Assembly: GCA_020072965.1 (NCBI GenBank)
Contig: JAIQFY010000012.1
Location: 27,512 to 91,511, forward strand
DNA length: 64,000 bases
Reading direction: 5' to 3'
Source of the DNA: Terriglobia bacterium
Lineage (GTDB): Bacteria > Acidobacteriota > Terriglobia > JAIQFV01
Shown: positions 35,043 through 45,874 of the stretch, piece by piece
How the letters are laid out: every line of letters begins with the position of its first letter
How positions within the stretch are numbered: the stretch's first letter is position 1
Position numbers and translations under genes: made by a program
Notes under the pieces: generated by a model
What the model was told of the DNA's origin: nothing
What the model saw: the letters and a program-made list of their open reading frames with translations, nothing else
Databases searched by the model: none

Positions 35043-38000
35043 TCAGAAGGTTCGACCAATTGAGAATCGAAAGGCGTGTGATGGTTCCTTGATTGAAATG
35101 GGTGATAAGAACGGCGAAGTCAGGACCTGGGTTTTGAAATAATTGGGATCGTTGAAGAGTGCGGATATGTTACTCACCCGGCTGCGCGTGAATGGGTCGG
35201 TCGGAATAAACCCGGCCGGCGTATAGACAGTGCTCAATCGAGTCGGGTTGTAGGCATAATAGAGCCGGAACGGCGCGTTCACCACGGGTAGCACCACCTG
35301 CAACTCCAGACCCACTGAGGAGCGAACCTTGAAGTTGGTTCCGGGGAGCAGGGGAACACTGGTATCTCCCAAGACGTCGGGGGTCGACAGCGTCAATTGT
35401 GAATGTTTGAGGACGAACGAGGAGCCGATATCCGCAAAGGCCGCAACCGTGACGGGACCAAAGATGGGGACTCGATACTCGACGTTGCCGACCAGCTGCG
35501 TGTCGCCGCCAGGCTGGATCAGCCGCTGCGTCTGGAAGGACTGGACATTGAACTGTTGCCGGCCGTCCGGACTAAAAATGGGATTGCCCGCCGCATCCTT
35601 CAAGGGTTCTGAGAATGACACCTGTTGTGGAAAAAGGGCGATGGGAGAAACCGCCCGGATGTCGAATCCACGAATGGAATCTTCCCCCCCGGTATAAAAC
35701 CTATCATACGGTGGAGCCACGAGCGGGGTCACGATAGTCTGTCCCGGATTGGAAGGATCGGGGATTGTCGTCGTACCAAATCCCGACACGAAGGAGCCGA
35801 GAAAGTGAACTCCCACGACGTGCCGGCCTTTGTTTACGGCGTGAAAATACTTCAAATCGACGACCGGCCGATAGGTATTGACATTGCCTCCCAGGAAGGA
35901 GCCCTCAAAGTCCATCGCCATAAAAATGCTCTTGCCGGAATGCGGGGTGAATGGATGGTCCACGGTGGAGAAAGAGTAGGAGGTGGTGATCTTGTGGGAG
36001 CGAATATCGGACAACGCGCTGGGCCCGCCCAGGGTGCTGAACGTCAGCAGATTGAAAAACTGTTGGGCTGCCCTGTTCAAGTCCGTGATGGACGAGTTCT
36101 CCAGACTGAAGGTCAGGCCCACGCGGGTGAACGGCCGGGTGGGATAGCTCCCAAACAAAGTGAACCCTGACGAGTTCTGGGTGTATTGCTGCAGGTTACT
36201 CGTATCGCCCAGCAGGGCCGTGGAGGAGAGCCCCAGGGCGAGCGCGGTTTGAGTGGCCTGGTCAAACTGGTAACTGCGCTTATAGACCGTAAATCCGGTG
36301 GTCAGCGGGCGATCCCGGAAATAGGGCTCCGTGAACCCGAACAAAAGGTTCTTCTGTCGCGTTCCGCCTTCCAGCTGGACCGTGAGTGTTTCACCCAATC
36401 CGAGGAAGTTGTTGGTCTGGTAGGTCAGGCCGATAAACGTGCCCGACACGCCGCTCGCCCCGCCATTGAAGCTGATGGACTGCTTTCCCCGCTCCTTCAA
36501 TTTCAGGGTCAGATCCACCTGCCCGTCGCGCTCGTTCAGCTTGACATCCGCATCCTTCTCCGCTTTCACTGGCTCAAAAAATCCTAACTGGTTGATCCGG
36601 AGCAAACTCAGATCCCACAGGCGGGTGTTGTAAACGTCCCCTTCGTCCAGCAGCATCTCGCGCCGGATCACTTTATCCCGGGTGGTTGTGTTTCCGGAGA
36701 ACTCAATCCGGTGGACGAAGAACTGCTTCCCTTCATCAAACCGGATGGCGAAATCGACGGTTTTCTTTTCGTCGTCGAAGGTCTGGTCCGGGATAGGCGT
36801 TTCGTTGATGTAGCCGCGCTCTCCGTAGGCCTTGCGAATACTATCAAAAGACTTCCGAATTTTTCCCACACTGAAGACATCGCCTGAATTCAGGCCAATG
36901 ACGGATCGGAGCTGCTCCTCACTGAAAAGCTTGTTGCCCGTGATGATGAGCTGACCCATGTGGTATTGCGCCCCCTCTTCAACGGGGATAAGGACGTTGA
37001 CCCGTTTTCCCCCCTTGGATGGGCCGGTGAACGGGATGTGGATCATTGGTCCGCCCGTGTCTTCCAGTTGGGTCTTGGGCTCCTGGGCAATCATCTTGGC
37101 ATAGCCCTTGTCCTGATAGAGGCTGCGGACCCGCTCCAAATCCTCCGCCATTTTATTTTTATCGTAGGTGGCGTGAAACAGGTAGAAGAATGGGGGTATT
37201 CCCTTGGGGCGTTCGTTCTTCATGGCGCGCTCAAGCGTGCCACTAGAAAAGACGGTATTTCCTTGAAACTCAATTTTTCCCACTTTAACCTTCGGGCCCT
37301 CTTCGATGACAAAGGTGAGTTCCACCGAAGACGGCGGGACCTCCTTGACCTGGTGGGTCACCTTCGCAAACTGCCGACCGCGCTCTGCGAGGTAGTCCTT
37401 GAGGACCTGTTCCGCGCGCTTGATTTTCGTCGGATCAAACTGGGACTCCTGCGAGAGTCCCACCTTCCGTTCCTTGAACCGGTCAAGAATTTCAGATCGA
37501 GTGATCGATTTGTTGCCCTCGTACTCGATCTTTCGAACCAAGGGCCTCTCCTTCAGGGTAAAGGTGGCGATGATTCCCTTCGTCCCATCTTCGGTCGTCA
37601 GCTTAATGTCATCCAGCAGGTTGGTATTCCACAACGCCATGTAATCCCGGCGGAGGGCATCCGCATCGAAGGGATCCCCTTTGCGAGTCAAAATTCGCGA
37701 GCGCAGTGTTTCCTTGGGGACCCGGCGGTTTCCCGTGATGATGATATCCTCGATGACCGGGTTGATCGTGGGCCGTCCGGTTTCCGGGGCTGTGGGAACA
37801 GGGACAGGAGGCGGTGCGGGCGCTTGAGGTTGCTCGGGCTTTGCGGTCGGGATGGGTTCAAAAGGAGCAGGCGCACCTTCCTTCTTCTTTTCTTCCGGCT
37901 TCTTCTCCGGTTGCTGAGAGTCCGGCTTCTCTTGAGGAGTCTTCTTCTGGTCGGTGGCCGCGGGTTTAGGGGGTTCCTGGCTTGAGGGAGGGGCGGATTG

Positions 38001-38096
38001 AGCGAACACGGGAACAAACCACGTCAGCCCGGACAACATTGCTACCACCAGGCTCAGGGCGAACTTCGTCCCGTGCCCTCGAAATGATATAAACAA
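35043..38096 (-). CDS. bamA: Outer membrane assembly factor BamA
   Basis: 1017 residues from a TTG with GGGAGGAA upstream. A signal peptide is followed by an unusual Pro/Lys/Glu-rich stretch (about residues 34-105), then five POTRA domains from IEDIIITGNRRVPKETLRSRI. A 16-strand barrel follows, with the conserved GGEDSIRGFD loop motif and a final strand ending FRFSIGRTF (terminal Phe). It inserts beta-barrel proteins into the outer membrane. At 1017 residues it is longer than E. coli BamA (about 810), partly from the extra linker. Confidence 0.95.
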   Translation of the reverse strand: MFISFRGHGTKFALSLVVAMLSGLTWFVPVFAQSAPPSSQEPPKPAATDQKKTPQEKPDSQQPEKKPEEKKKEGAPAPFEPIPTAKPEQPQAPAPPPVPVPTAPETGRPTINPVIEDIIITGNRRVPKETLRSRILTRKGDPFDADALRRDYMALWNTNLLDDIKLTTEDGTKGIIATFTLKERPLVRKIEYEGNKSITRSEILDRFKERKVGLSQESQFDPTKIKRAEQVLKDYLAERGRQFAKVTHQVKEVPPSSVELTFVIEEGPKVKVGKIEFQGNTVFSSGTLERAMKNERPKGIPPFFYLFHATYDKNKMAEDLERVRSLYQDKGYAKMIAQEPKTQLEDTGGPMIHIPFTGPSKGGKRVNVLIPVEEGAQYHMGQLIITGNKLFSEEQLRSVIGLNSGDVFSVGKIRKSFDSIRKAYGERGYINETPIPDQTFDDEKKTVDFAIRFDEGKQFFVHRIEFSGNTTTRDKVIRREMLLDEGDVYNTRLWDLSLLRINQLGFFEPVKAEKDADVKLNERDGQVDLTLKLKERGKQSISFNGGASGVSGTFIGLTYQTNNFLGLGETLTVQLEGGTRQKNLLFGFTEPYFRDRPLTTGFTVYKRSYQFDQATQTALALGLSSTALLGDTSNLQQYTQNSSGFTLFGSYPTRPFTRVGLTFSLENSSITDLNRAAQQFFNLLTFSTLGGPSALSDIRSHKITTSYSFSTVDHPFTPHSGKSIFMAMDFEGSFLGGNVNTYRPVVDLKYFHAVNKGRHVVGVHFLGSFVSGFGTTTIPDPSNPGQTIVTPLVAPPYDRFYTGGEDSIRGFDIRAVSPIALFPQQVSFSEPLKDAAGNPIFSPDGRQQFNVQSFQTQRLIQPGGDTQLVGNVEYRVPIFGPVTVAAFADIGSSFVLKHSQLTLSTPDVLGDTSVPLLPGTNFKVRSSVGLELQVVLPVVNAPFRLYYAYNPTRLSTVYTPAGFIPTDPFTRSRVSNISALFNDPNYFKTQVLTSPFLSPISIKEPSHAFRFSIGRTF

Positions 38097-38197
38097 TGAT
38101 TCCTCCCACCTAGAAGTCTATCCCGAGTGAAGGGTGCCGGGATGCGGGACCAACCTATTAGATGATGAAAATTGGAGTCTGAAGGTTGTTTCGTGAA

Positions 38198-40636
38198 TTA
38201 TTTGTATAGCAACACCGCCTCAGCCTCGGTCACGTTCGGGAGGCGATAGTAGAGTCCGTCATTCTCCAGAAAGACATCCAGCTTTGAATCGGGGCGAAGC
38301 CGATCGTGGATGAGGGCCTCCGACAGGGGATCCTCAATATACTTCTGGAGGGCCCGGCGAAGCGGACGTGCGCCATAGGACCGATCCAAGCAGGTCTTCT
38401 CAACAATCCACCGCTTGGCATCATTTGTCAGGACCACCTCGATCTTGCGCTGGGCGAGGGTGTGATTCATTTGGTTGACCAGCAATTCAACGATTTTCAA
38501 CAGATCGTCGTCTCCCAGGGCATTGAAGACGAGGATTTCATCGAGCCGGTTGAGGAATTCCGGATTGAAAATCCGCTTGACCTCTCCCATCACCATTTCT
38601 TCCATCCTCCCCTGGGTCAAATCATCGGAAGCGGCCTGGAAGCCCATTGTGGCCCGCTTCTGCAAGTAGCGGGCTCCGATGTTGGAGGTCATCACGATAA
38701 TGGTGTTCTTGAAATCGACGGTGTTGCCCAGTCCATCGGTCAGCTGGCCGTCTTCAAAAACCTGCAAGAGAATATTGAAGAGATCGTAGTGGGCCTTTTC
38801 GATCTCGTCGAGCAGAATGACCGAGTAGGGATTGCGTTTCACTTTCTCGGTCAATTGACCGCCTTCCTCGTAGCCCACGTAGCCCGGCGGGGAGCCGATC
38901 AGCTTGGAAATCGAATGTTTTTCCATGAATTCGGACATGTCAAACCGGATCAGGGCCTTTTCGCTGCCGAACAGAAAATGGGCCAGGGTGCGGGCCATTT
39001 CCGTTTTGCCCACGCCGGTGGGGCCGAGGAACAGGAAGGAGCCCACGGGTCGCATCGGGTTCTTCAGTCCGGCACGGGATCGCCGGATGGCGCGTGCCAG
39101 GGCCGAGATCGCGCTGTCCTGGCTGATCACGCGATTGTGGAGTTCCTCCTCAATACGCAACAGTTTGGCACTCTCTTCCTCCTTGATCGAGGTCACGGGG
39201 ATGCCTGTCCAGCGTCCCACCACTTCCTCGATCTCCGCCCGGGTGACCACTCCCATCGGGTTGTCATCGAGGTTGAGGGTTTCGCGCAGTTGCTTCATGT
39301 GTTCGCGCTCGCGCCGTTCCTCGTCGCTGTAAAAGCGGGCCTTCTCGAATTCGTGATTCTGGATGGCCGCTTCCATTCGAGTCACAAAGAATTTGATCTT
39401 GCGCTGGGACTCATTCACTTCATCCGGCAGCATCGTTTGGCGCAGCTTGACCCGGGCCCCCGCCTCATCGAGGAGATCAATGGCCTTGTCCGGCAGAAAC
39501 CGGTCTGAAATGTACCGATTCGAAAGATACACGGCGGCCTCGATGGATTCGTCCGCATAAGAGACGGCGTGGAATTTTTCGTATCGCTCCTTGATCCCGT
39601 ATAGAACCTTGATGGCCTCCATTTCGTTGGGAGCATTCACCTTCACGGCCTGGAAGCGGCGTTCCAGCGAGCGGTCTTTTTCAATCGATTTTCGAAACTC
39701 CCCGGGCGTGGTGGCCCCGACACACTGGATTTCACCGCGCGAGAGTGCGGGCTTCAGGATATTGGCGGCGTCCAGCGAACCTTCCGCCGAACCGGCGCCC
39801 ACCAGGGTATGAAGCTCGTCGATGAATACGATCGCATTCTGGTTTTCGATCAGTTCCTTCATGATCGTCTTAAGGCGTTCCTCAAACTGTCCGCGGTACT
39901 TGGTGCCGGCCACGATGAGGGAAAGGTCGAGGGCCAGGACGCGCTTTTCGGCAAGAAACGAGGGGACCAACCCGTCGGCGATACGCTGGGCCAGCCCTTC
40001 CACAATCGCTGTCTTTCCGACCCCGGGCTCTCCAATCAGCACTGGATTATTCTTGGTGCGCCGGCAGAGAATTTGTATGACCCGCTCGACTTCGTTTTCC
40101 CGGCCGATGAGGGGATCGAGTTGCCCGTCCATCGCCGCCTGCGTCAAATCCCGGCTGAATTCCATCAGCAGGGGGGTTTCCTTCTGCTTGCCGGAGGGGG
40201 CCTTCTCGCTTTGCTGTCGCGCCAGCTCTTCGCGCAGAACGGACAGTTTGAGGCCGCGCTCGCGCAGTAGTTCCGCGGCGAAACACTGATCCTCCCGCAG
40301 AAGTCCGAGCAGCAGATGTTCTGTGCCGATGTGCTTGGATCCCAGTTTTTCGGCCTCCTCCGCGGCATACATCAACACCCGCTTGCACTCCTGGCTCAGC
40401 GGCAGATCGACCGAGGTAGATACCTTTTCGCGCAAGATCGTCCGGCCTTCGATCTGCTTTCGAATCGACTCGATTCCCGCGTGGGAGCGCAGGAAGCGGT
40501 TCGTCAAGCCCTTGTCTTCGCGCAGCAGACCCAGAAGCAGGTGCTCGGTCTCGATGTTCGGGCTGCCGAACTGGCTGGCTTCATAACGGGCGAAAAAGAT
40601 GACACGGCGAGCCTTCTCAGTATATCGTTCAAACAT
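38198..40636 (-). CDS. clpC: AAA+ unfoldase ClpC
   Basis: 812 residues; the start at 40636 ([17 protein letters not shown]) is the family start, three codons inside the longest frame. Two N-terminal Clp repeats ([12 protein letters not shown] occurs twice), then AAA-1 with GEPGVGKT and [13 protein letters not shown] coiled M domain ([17 protein letters not shown]) leads to AAA-2 with [12 protein letters not shown] and LLDEIEKAH, and the C-terminal D2 small domain. It feeds unfolded proteins to ClpP. The ctsR-mcsAB genes of Gram-positive operons and clpP are absent here. Confidence 0.95.
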   Translation of the reverse strand: MFERYTEKARRVIFFARYEASQFGSPNIETEHLLLGLLREDKGLTNRFLRSHAGIESIRKQIEGRTILREKVSTSVDLPLSQECKRVLMYAAEEAEKLGSKHIGTEHLLLGLLREDQCFAAELLRERGLKLSVLREELARQQSEKAPSGKQKETPLLMEFSRDLTQAAMDGQLDPLIGRENEVERVIQILCRRTKNNPVLIGEPGVGKTAIVEGLAQRIADGLVPSFLAEKRVLALDLSLIVAGTKYRGQFEERLKTIMKELIENQNAIVFIDELHTLVGAGSAEGSLDAANILKPALSRGEIQCVGATTPGEFRKSIEKDRSLERRFQAVKVNAPNEMEAIKVLYGIKERYEKFHAVSYADESIEAAVYLSNRYISDRFLPDKAIDLLDEAGARVKLRQTMLPDEVNESQRKIKFFVTRMEAAIQNHEFEKARFYSDEERREREHMKQLRETLNLDDNPMGVVTRAEIEEVVGRWTGIPVTSIKEEESAKLLRIEEELHNRVISQDSAISALARAIRRSRAGLKNPMRPVGSFLFLGPTGVGKTEMARTLAHFLFGSEKALIRFDMSEFMEKHSISKLIGSPPGYVGYEEGGQLTEKVKRNPYSVILLDEIEKAHYDLFNILLQVFEDGQLTDGLGNTVDFKNTIIVMTSNIGARYLQKRATMGFQAASDDLTQGRMEEMVMGEVKRIFNPEFLNRLDEILVFNALGDDDLLKIVELLVNQMNHTLAQRKIEVVLTNDAKRWIVEKTCLDRSYGARPLRRALQKYIEDPLSEALIHDRLRPDSKLDVFLENDGLYYRLPNVTEAEAVLLYK

Positions 40637-40733
40637 AGAATCCAATTCCTCGGCTTGAGATATCCGCGTCGGCGGAATGCCCCGGGCTAAACGCCAACAG
40701 AGTCAACAGGAAGTCTCCAGAGCGCCAGCCATT

Positions 40734-41432
40734 TTACCTAGCAAAAGTGTTTTTATCAACTTCAAAGAGTCGCCCTTCGGCGATGCAGAAAACGCGATCC
40801 GCCTGCCCCGAGACCTCTCGGCTGTGCGTTGCAATGACCGACGTGAGTTGGTGTTCCTGGTGCAGCCGGCGGAGCAGGGCAATCACCGAGGTACTGGTCT
40901 TGTAATCCAGGTTGCCGGTCGGCTCGTCGGCCAGCAGGAGTTTCGGGTGATTGATGAGGGCGCGCGCCAGAGCCACGCGTTGTTGTTCCCCTCCCGAAAG
41001 CTGTCCCACCCGGTGTCCCATCCGTTCGGCCAGGCCTACTTCCTCGAGAATTCGCTCTGCCTCGGGACGAGCCTCCCGGTAGGCCTCGCCATGGATGAGC
41101 CGGGGGATACACACATTCTCGAGAGCGGTGAATTCGGGGAGCAGGTAGTGGAACTGAAACACGAATCCGATGTCCCGGTTTCGAAACCCGGCGAGGTCTC
41201 GCAACGCGGCCCGGTGGATCTCGCGGCCATCAATCAGGATTTCACCGCGCGTCGGCTGCTCCAGGCCGCCCAGGAGATAAAGCAAGGTCGACTTTCCAGC
41301 CCCCGACTCGCCGGTCACCGCGACCATCTCTCCGGTGCGAACTTCGAACGACAATTCCTCGAATACCGTGAGTGAGTGGTCACCGACGTGAAAGACCTGG
41401 GCGAGGTTCCTGGCTTGAAGGAAGAGGTTCAA
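40734..41432 (-). CDS. lolD: Lipoprotein-releasing ABC transporter ATPase LolD
   Basis: 232 residues. Walker A GESGAGKSTLLYLLGG, Q-loop FVFQFHYLLPEFTALENV, ABC signature LSGGEQQRVALARAL, Walker B LLLADEPTGNLD. The FQFHYLLPEF stretch is typical of LolD within the MacB/LolD group. It powers transfer of outer-membrane lipoproteins from the inner membrane to LolA. The permease gene lies 127 bp upstream. Confidence 0.92.
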   Translation of the reverse strand: MNLFLQARNLAQVFHVGDHSLTVFEELSFEVRTGEMVAVTGESGAGKSTLLYLLGGLEQPTRGEILIDGREIHRAALRDLAGFRNRDIGFVFQFHYLLPEFTALENVCIPRLIHGEAYREARPEAERILEEVGLAERMGHRVGQLSGGEQQRVALARALINHPKLLLADEPTGNLDYKTSTSVIALLRRLHQEHQLTSVIATHSREVSGQADRVFCIAEGRLFEVDKNTFAR

Positions 41433-41559
41433 GAATCTATCCCGGAGAGCCGCGGTATGCCGGAGTCGCGAGCGTCGGCGGACGCTCCCTGAACCAAACG
41501 GAACGGACCGGGCGCCTCCCTTTTAATCTCATCAGTAAGGTTGATTCCCCCGGCGGGCG

Positions 41560-42801
41560 TCATTCATACCTCAGCACTTCTACAGGGGACACGCGGGCGG
41601 CACTGCGTGCCGGATACAGGGTTGACAGAAAGCTGATCAAAATCGCAGCCGCTGCAATAAGAAGGCCGTCGGACGCCCGGGTTTTAAAGGGGACATAGGC
41701 AAAAGAATAAATATCGGCATTCAGGGCAATGAGATGATACCGCTCACAGACCCAGCTGACCGAGTACCCGACCAGCCCGCCGAAGACCGTTCCGACGACC
41801 CCGATAATAACTCCCTGCCAGATGAAAATCTTCCGAATTTGCTCCAGGCGCGCGCCCATGGCCACCAGGATGGCGATGTCCCGGTTCTTCTCCATGACCA
41901 TCATCACCAGCGTGATCAGGATGTTGAGGGCGGCGACCAGAACAATCAAACCGATGGTAATAATCGTCACCACTTTCTCCAACTTCAGGGCTTGGAAGAG
42001 CGAACGGTTCTGTTCCATCCAGTTGACCGTGGTGTAGCCTGCACCGGCTGTCCCTTTGAGTTCCGCCGCCACCTCGGAGGCCCGATAGATGTCATCGATC
42101 TTGAATTCAATCACCGAGGCGACATCCGGCAGGGAAAAGAGATTTTGGGCCGCCGGAAGCGAAGTAAACACCCATGCGGAATCGTAATCAAAAAAGCCGG
42201 AATCGTAAATCGCAGCCACCCTGAATTTCTTGTAGCGCGGGATGATCCCAGTGGGCGTGATGTTGCCCTGCGGACTGACCGCCATCACCACATCGCCGAC
42301 CTCGACACCCAACGATTCCGCCAGATCCTTACCCACTGCCAGGGGAGCGGGAGCGGTGGCATATTCCTGGGTGTCCGTCTGCAAGGCGTCCAACCGGCCC
42401 TGCCTCACGGATTGCAGCAAATCCCCGACTCGAAGTTCTCGCTTGACGTCGATGCCCTTCAGCACTACCCCTTTGGCCCGGGTTCCGCTCGAAAGCAGGA
42501 CCTGTTCATAAATCGCGGGTGCCAGCGCAACGACGTGGGGCACTTTGGCAAGCCGCTCGATCAACGATTCATAATCCCGGATTCCATCGTTCTCGATGCG
42601 CAGGAGATTAATGTTCGCGGTGGCCCCCAGAAGGCGTTTTTGCAAATCCTCCTTGAATCCCGCATTCACCGCGAGGGCGATGATTAATGACGCCACCCCG
42701 GCGGCAACCCCGATCACGGAGATTACCGTGATGATCGAGATCACCGCTTGTTTGCGCTTGGCTTTAAGGTATCGCGCGGCAATGAACAGTTCAAAGCTCA
42801 T
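41560..42801 (-). CDS. Lipoprotein-releasing permease LolC/LolE
   Basis: 413 residues from the ATG at 42801 (MSFELFIAARYLKAKRKQ); an in-frame ATG at 42840 would add 13. One N-terminal membrane helix (SIITVISVIGVAAGVASLIIALAVNAGF), a large periplasmic MacB-like core domain and three C-terminal helices, with the coupling region VAMGARLEQIRKIF. Only one permease gene is present, so a homodimer (LolF-like) is possible where E. coli uses LolC plus LolE. It works with LolD, encoded downstream. Confidence 0.9.
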   Translation of the reverse strand: MSFELFIAARYLKAKRKQAVISIITVISVIGVAAGVASLIIALAVNAGFKEDLQKRLLGATANINLLRIENDGIRDYESLIERLAKVPHVVALAPAIYEQVLLSSGTRAKGVVLKGIDVKRELRVGDLLQSVRQGRLDALQTDTQEYATAPAPLAVGKDLAESLGVEVGDVVMAVSPQGNITPTGIIPRYKKFRVAAIYDSGFFDYDSAWVFTSLPAAQNLFSLPDVASVIEFKIDDIYRASEVAAELKGTAGAGYTTVNWMEQNRSLFQALKLEKVVTIITIGLIVLVAALNILITLVMMVMEKNRDIAILVAMGARLEQIRKIFIWQGVIIGVVGTVFGGLVGYSVSWVCERYHLIALNADIYSFAYVPFKTRASDGLLIAAAAILISFLSTLYPARSAARVSPVEVLRYE

Positions 42802-42897
42802 AGGCTGTAGGATTTGCGGCAAGCGGCGTTGAGCTTTCATTGGCGATTCGGGGGGGCGCCCGGCACGCCGCGGCGGCCGCTCCCTCGACCCCTGCTC

Positions 42898-44463
42898 TTA
42901 TTCGCTCGAGTCAGATCCTTTCTTTTCCGGGCGCATCAACGGAAATAGAATGACATCGCGAATAGACTTGGAGTTGGTTAACAGCATCGTCAAGCGGTCG
43001 ATGCCAACCCCCTCACCCGCCGTGGGAGGCATCCCATAGCTGAGGGCGCGAATGTAATCCTCGTCCATTCGATGAGCTTCTTCATTGCCGCCCTCCCGCT
43101 GTTTGAGCTGCTGCTCGAACCGATCCCGCTGATCAAGGGGATCGTTGAGCTCGCTGAAGGCATTCGCGATTTCCATCCCCGCAATGAACAATTCAAACCG
43201 GTCCACCATGGCCGGATTATCCACATTGCGCTTCGAGAGGGGCGAAAGTTCCACCGGGAATTCGCTGATAAAGGCAGGTTGAATCAGCTCCTTCTCGGCC
43301 ACCGCTTCAAACAGCGCCCCCAGCAAGGGGCCGGCCGACAGTCTCTCATCCACCCGTTCGAGCGCACTGCCCGCGGCGACGGCATTCTGGTTGTGAGCGT
43401 TCGCTGCCGACCGCACGCCGGCTTCAACCCGCAAGCTTTCGAGCGTCGGCCGATTGGAGGGGTTCTTCCAGAATCGCACCACTGCCTCCCGCATGGTCAG
43501 ACAATCGAACTTCTCAAAGGAGATCTCCAAGTCACCGTATTCGACCCGGAGGCCGCCGCAGACCTCCTGGACTAATGACCGGAACAGTTCTTCGGTCAGA
43601 GCCATGAGGTCCCGATAATCGCTGTACGCCTGGTAGAACTCGAGCATGGTGAATTCGGGATTGTGCCGGGTCGAGATGCCCTCATTCCGAAAGTTTCGAT
43701 TGATCTCGTAAACGCGGTTCAATCCCCCGACGATCAATCGCTTGAGATAAAGTTCAGGGGCAATGCGCAAATAGAGATCGATGTCGAGGGCGTTATGGTG
43801 AGTGACAAAGGGGCGCGCCAGGGCCCCGCCGGCCATCGGCTGCATCATCGGCGTTTCCACCTCGATATAGCCGCGCGCATCGAAAAACCCCCGGATAAAT
43901 CGGATGATCCGTCCGCGTGTGACAAAGGCCTCACGAACCTCCGGAGTTACGATGAGATCCAGGTAACGCTGGCGATACCGGATTTCCACATCCGACAAGC
44001 CATGCCATTTTTCGGGCAGAGGCAGGAAAGCTTTCGCCAGCAGGGTGCACTTCTCCACGTGGACGGTCAGTTCGTTGGTCTTGGTGCGGAACAGGTATCC
44101 TTCCACCCCGATGAGATCCCCGATATCGAGCAGCTGAAATAGTTTGAAATTGTCTTCGCCCACGGCGTCCAGCCGCACATAGATTTGCAGCCTTTTGGCC
44201 CCGTCGCTGAGATGAGCGAAGGCCGCCTTTCCGTGCCCCCGGATGGTCATCAAACGGCCGCACAGCCGGACTGCGATCTTCGTGGTTTCCAGTTGTTCTT
44301 TGGAAAAGCTGCCGTACGTATTGAGGATCTCGGTTGCGGTTGTGTTCCAGTCAAACTTGGAAGGGTAGGGAGCGTGCCCCAGCGCGATGATCTGCTCGAG
44401 CTTCTTCCTCCGCTGGGCGATCTGGTCTCCCTCTGAAAGGAGTGGGCCTGTGGGTTCAGTCAA
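42898..44463 (-). CDS. lysS: Lysine-tRNA ligase, class II
   Basis: 521 residues. The N-terminal OB-fold anticodon domain ([21 protein letters not shown]) leads into the class II core. Motif 2 is [29 protein letters not shown] and motif 3 is [20 protein letters not shown] central insertion near residues 330-390 ([20 protein letters not shown]) is a little longer than in E. coli. It lies between the lol permease gene and nusB. Confidence 0.96.
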   Translation of the reverse strand: MTEPTGPLLSEGDQIAQRRKKLEQIIALGHAPYPSKFDWNTTATEILNTYGSFSKEQLETTKIAVRLCGRLMTIRGHGKAAFAHLSDGAKRLQIYVRLDAVGEDNFKLFQLLDIGDLIGVEGYLFRTKTNELTVHVEKCTLLAKAFLPLPEKWHGLSDVEIRYRQRYLDLIVTPEVREAFVTRGRIIRFIRGFFDARGYIEVETPMMQPMAGGALARPFVTHHNALDIDLYLRIAPELYLKRLIVGGLNRVYEINRNFRNEGISTRHNPEFTMLEFYQAYSDYRDLMALTEELFRSLVQEVCGGLRVEYGDLEISFEKFDCLTMREAVVRFWKNPSNRPTLESLRVEAGVRSAANAHNQNAVAAGSALERVDERLSAGPLLGALFEAVAEKELIQPAFISEFPVELSPLSKRNVDNPAMVDRFELFIAGMEIANAFSELNDPLDQRDRFEQQLKQREGGNEEAHRMDEDYIRALSYGMPPTAGEGVGIDRLTMLLTNSKSIRDVILFPLMRPEKKGSDSSE

Positions 44464-44582
44464 TGTCCGGGTCCTCAGTCAGTTCTGTGCGCAAATGAAC
44501 GTGGGATTATAGATGTTGCCTTTGCGCAGGGTCAAGGAACAATGCGGGATGAAACGGGAGCGGGCCTGACCTTTTCTCTTTT

Positions 44583-45047
44583 TCATCCTTCATCGGCTTC
44601 ATTTGAATGTGACTGAGTCGGGGGCGGGGACTCGGCTTCGGTTCCTTCCAGCGTCTTCTTCACCTGGTCCAGGATGCCATTGATAAATTGGACCGATTCC
44701 GGCCCGCTGAACCGGCGGGCGATCTCCAGCGCTTCATTGATCACGACGACTTTGGGGGTATCGGCTTCAGTCAGGAACTCTGCGATCGCCAGACGGAGCA
44801 CATTCCGGTCCACGGCCGGCATGCGCTCAAGACGCCAATGCTCGGAGTGTTTGACAATGAGTTGATCTATCCGTTTGATTTCGGTCGTGGCTGCTGTGAA
44901 GAGTCTGCGGGCGAAGGGATACTCCTCGGGATCCTCTTCCCGCATGGGCCAAAATGTTTCATCCACCTCCTCCGGGCTCACTTTTGCAATATCCCATTGA
45001 AATAACATCTGGAGGCCAAGTTCTCTTGATTTTCGACGGGTTATCAT
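44583..45047 (-). CDS. nusB: Transcription antitermination factor NusB
   Basis: 154 residues, all-helical NusB fold: ITRRKSRELGLQMLFQWDIAK at the start, then RLERMPAVDRNVLRLAIAEFL and VVINEALEIARRFSGPESVQFINGILDQV. It binds boxA with S10 in rRNA antitermination. ribH precedes it on the same strand, the usual ribH-nusB pairing, but here the two are separated by 301 bp of 7-nt repeat arrays. Confidence 0.94.
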   Translation of the reverse strand: MITRRKSRELGLQMLFQWDIAKVSPEEVDETFWPMREEDPEEYPFARRLFTAATTEIKRIDQLIVKHSEHWRLERMPAVDRNVLRLAIAEFLTEADTPKVVVINEALEIARRFSGPESVQFINGILDQVKKTLEGTEAESPPPTQSHSNEADEG

Positions 45048-45124
45048 TGCGAAGCAGCCACCTTGGAGTTTTCAAATAGCAGGATTTGTGCCCTTGAGAG
45101 GCTTGACCTTCGTCTTCGACTGGC

Positions 45125-45152
45125 TTTCAGCCGTCAGCTTTCAGCTATCAGC
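45125..45152. repeat. Short 7-nt array TTTCAGC type, inverse of the ribH-proximal array
   Basis: TTTCAGC, CGTCAGC, TTTCAGC, TATCAGC. These are reverse complements of units GCTGAAA, GCTGACG and GCTGATA seen at 45310-45340, so the two arrays can pair as arms of a large hairpin. Confidence 0.7.
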
Positions 45153-45246
45153 AGACTGAGAGAAACCCAGCGATTAAGCCTCTAATAAAACCGGCATTTA
45201 CATTTGGGAGGATCAGATTCACACTCCATATATAGTTGTGTCCGCT

Positions 45247-45344
45247 CTCAACTGGCAACTGAGAACCGACAACTGGCAACTAATCGCTGACAGCTGACAG
45301 CTGACAGCTGACAGTTGACGGCTGAAAGCTGATAGCTGAAGGCT
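45247..45344. repeat. Fourteen-unit 7-nt array ending 4 nt from the ribH stop
   Basis: In strict 7-nt register: CTCAACT, GGCAACT, GAGAACC, GACAACT, GGCAACT, AATCGCT, GACAGCT three times, GACAGTT, GACGGCT, GAAAGCT, GATAGCT, GAAGGCT. Unit type drifts from GGCAACT to GACAGCT along the array. Confidence 0.85.
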
Positions 45345-45348
45345 AATT

Positions 45349-45828
45349 TCAAATCTTCTTCATCAGGCTTGCCATCTCGACGGCCGCCATGGCCGCGTCA
45401 ATGCCTTTGTTGCCCGATTTGCCTCCCGCGCGTTGGATGGCCTCTTCGAGGGTGTTGCAGGTCAACACACCGAACGAGATCGGCGTTTGGGTCTCCACGC
45501 TGGCGACCTCGATGCCCTTGGCGCAACCGGCGCAAACCGAATCAAAGTGAGGGGTCTCTCCCCGGATGATACAGCCCAGGGTGATGATTGCTTCGAATTT
45601 TCCCGAGCGCGCCAGTCGGCTGGCGGCCTGAGGAATTTCAAAGGCCCCGGGCACCCGGACGACCTTGACATTCTTCCTCAGGTTGGCGCCGGTCCTTTCC
45701 AGCGTCTCCAAAGCCGCCGAGAGCAGGCGTTCGCCAATAAAACTGTTAAATCGGGACAGGACAATCGCGAACTTCTTGCCACGGGCGTCGAGATTGCCGG
45801 TCACTCTTTGAATCTTCCCTTTGGGCAT
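45349..45828 (-). CDS. ribH: 6,7-dimethyl-8-ribityllumazine synthase
   Basis: 159 residues from ATG 45828 (MPKGKIQRVTGNLDARGKKF); a longer frame overlaps the upstream crotonase gene and is not RibH-like. Core motifs: FAIVLSRFNSFIGERLL, VKVVRVPGAFEIP, ITLGCIIRGETPHFD (catalytic His) and PISFGVLTCNTLEEAI. It condenses ArP with DHBP in riboflavin synthesis. No other rib genes are near. The terminator-side sequence is the heptamer array. Confidence 0.95.
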   Translation of the reverse strand: MPKGKIQRVTGNLDARGKKFAIVLSRFNSFIGERLLSAALETLERTGANLRKNVKVVRVPGAFEIPQAASRLARSGKFEAIITLGCIIRGETPHFDSVCAGCAKGIEVASVETQTPISFGVLTCNTLEEAIQRAGGKSGNKGIDAAMAAVEMASLMKKI

Positions 45829-45874
45829 CAGGTCACTCGAAAGAGGCTTTCTCTCCGCTACAAAAAGCACACCG

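Noticed and set aside
38306..39508. 400-residue frame opposite clpC
   Set aside because: Antisense to intact clpC with no recognisable domain.
45247..45344. CRISPR array
   Set aside because: The unit is 7 nt with no spacers; it is a simple tandem array.
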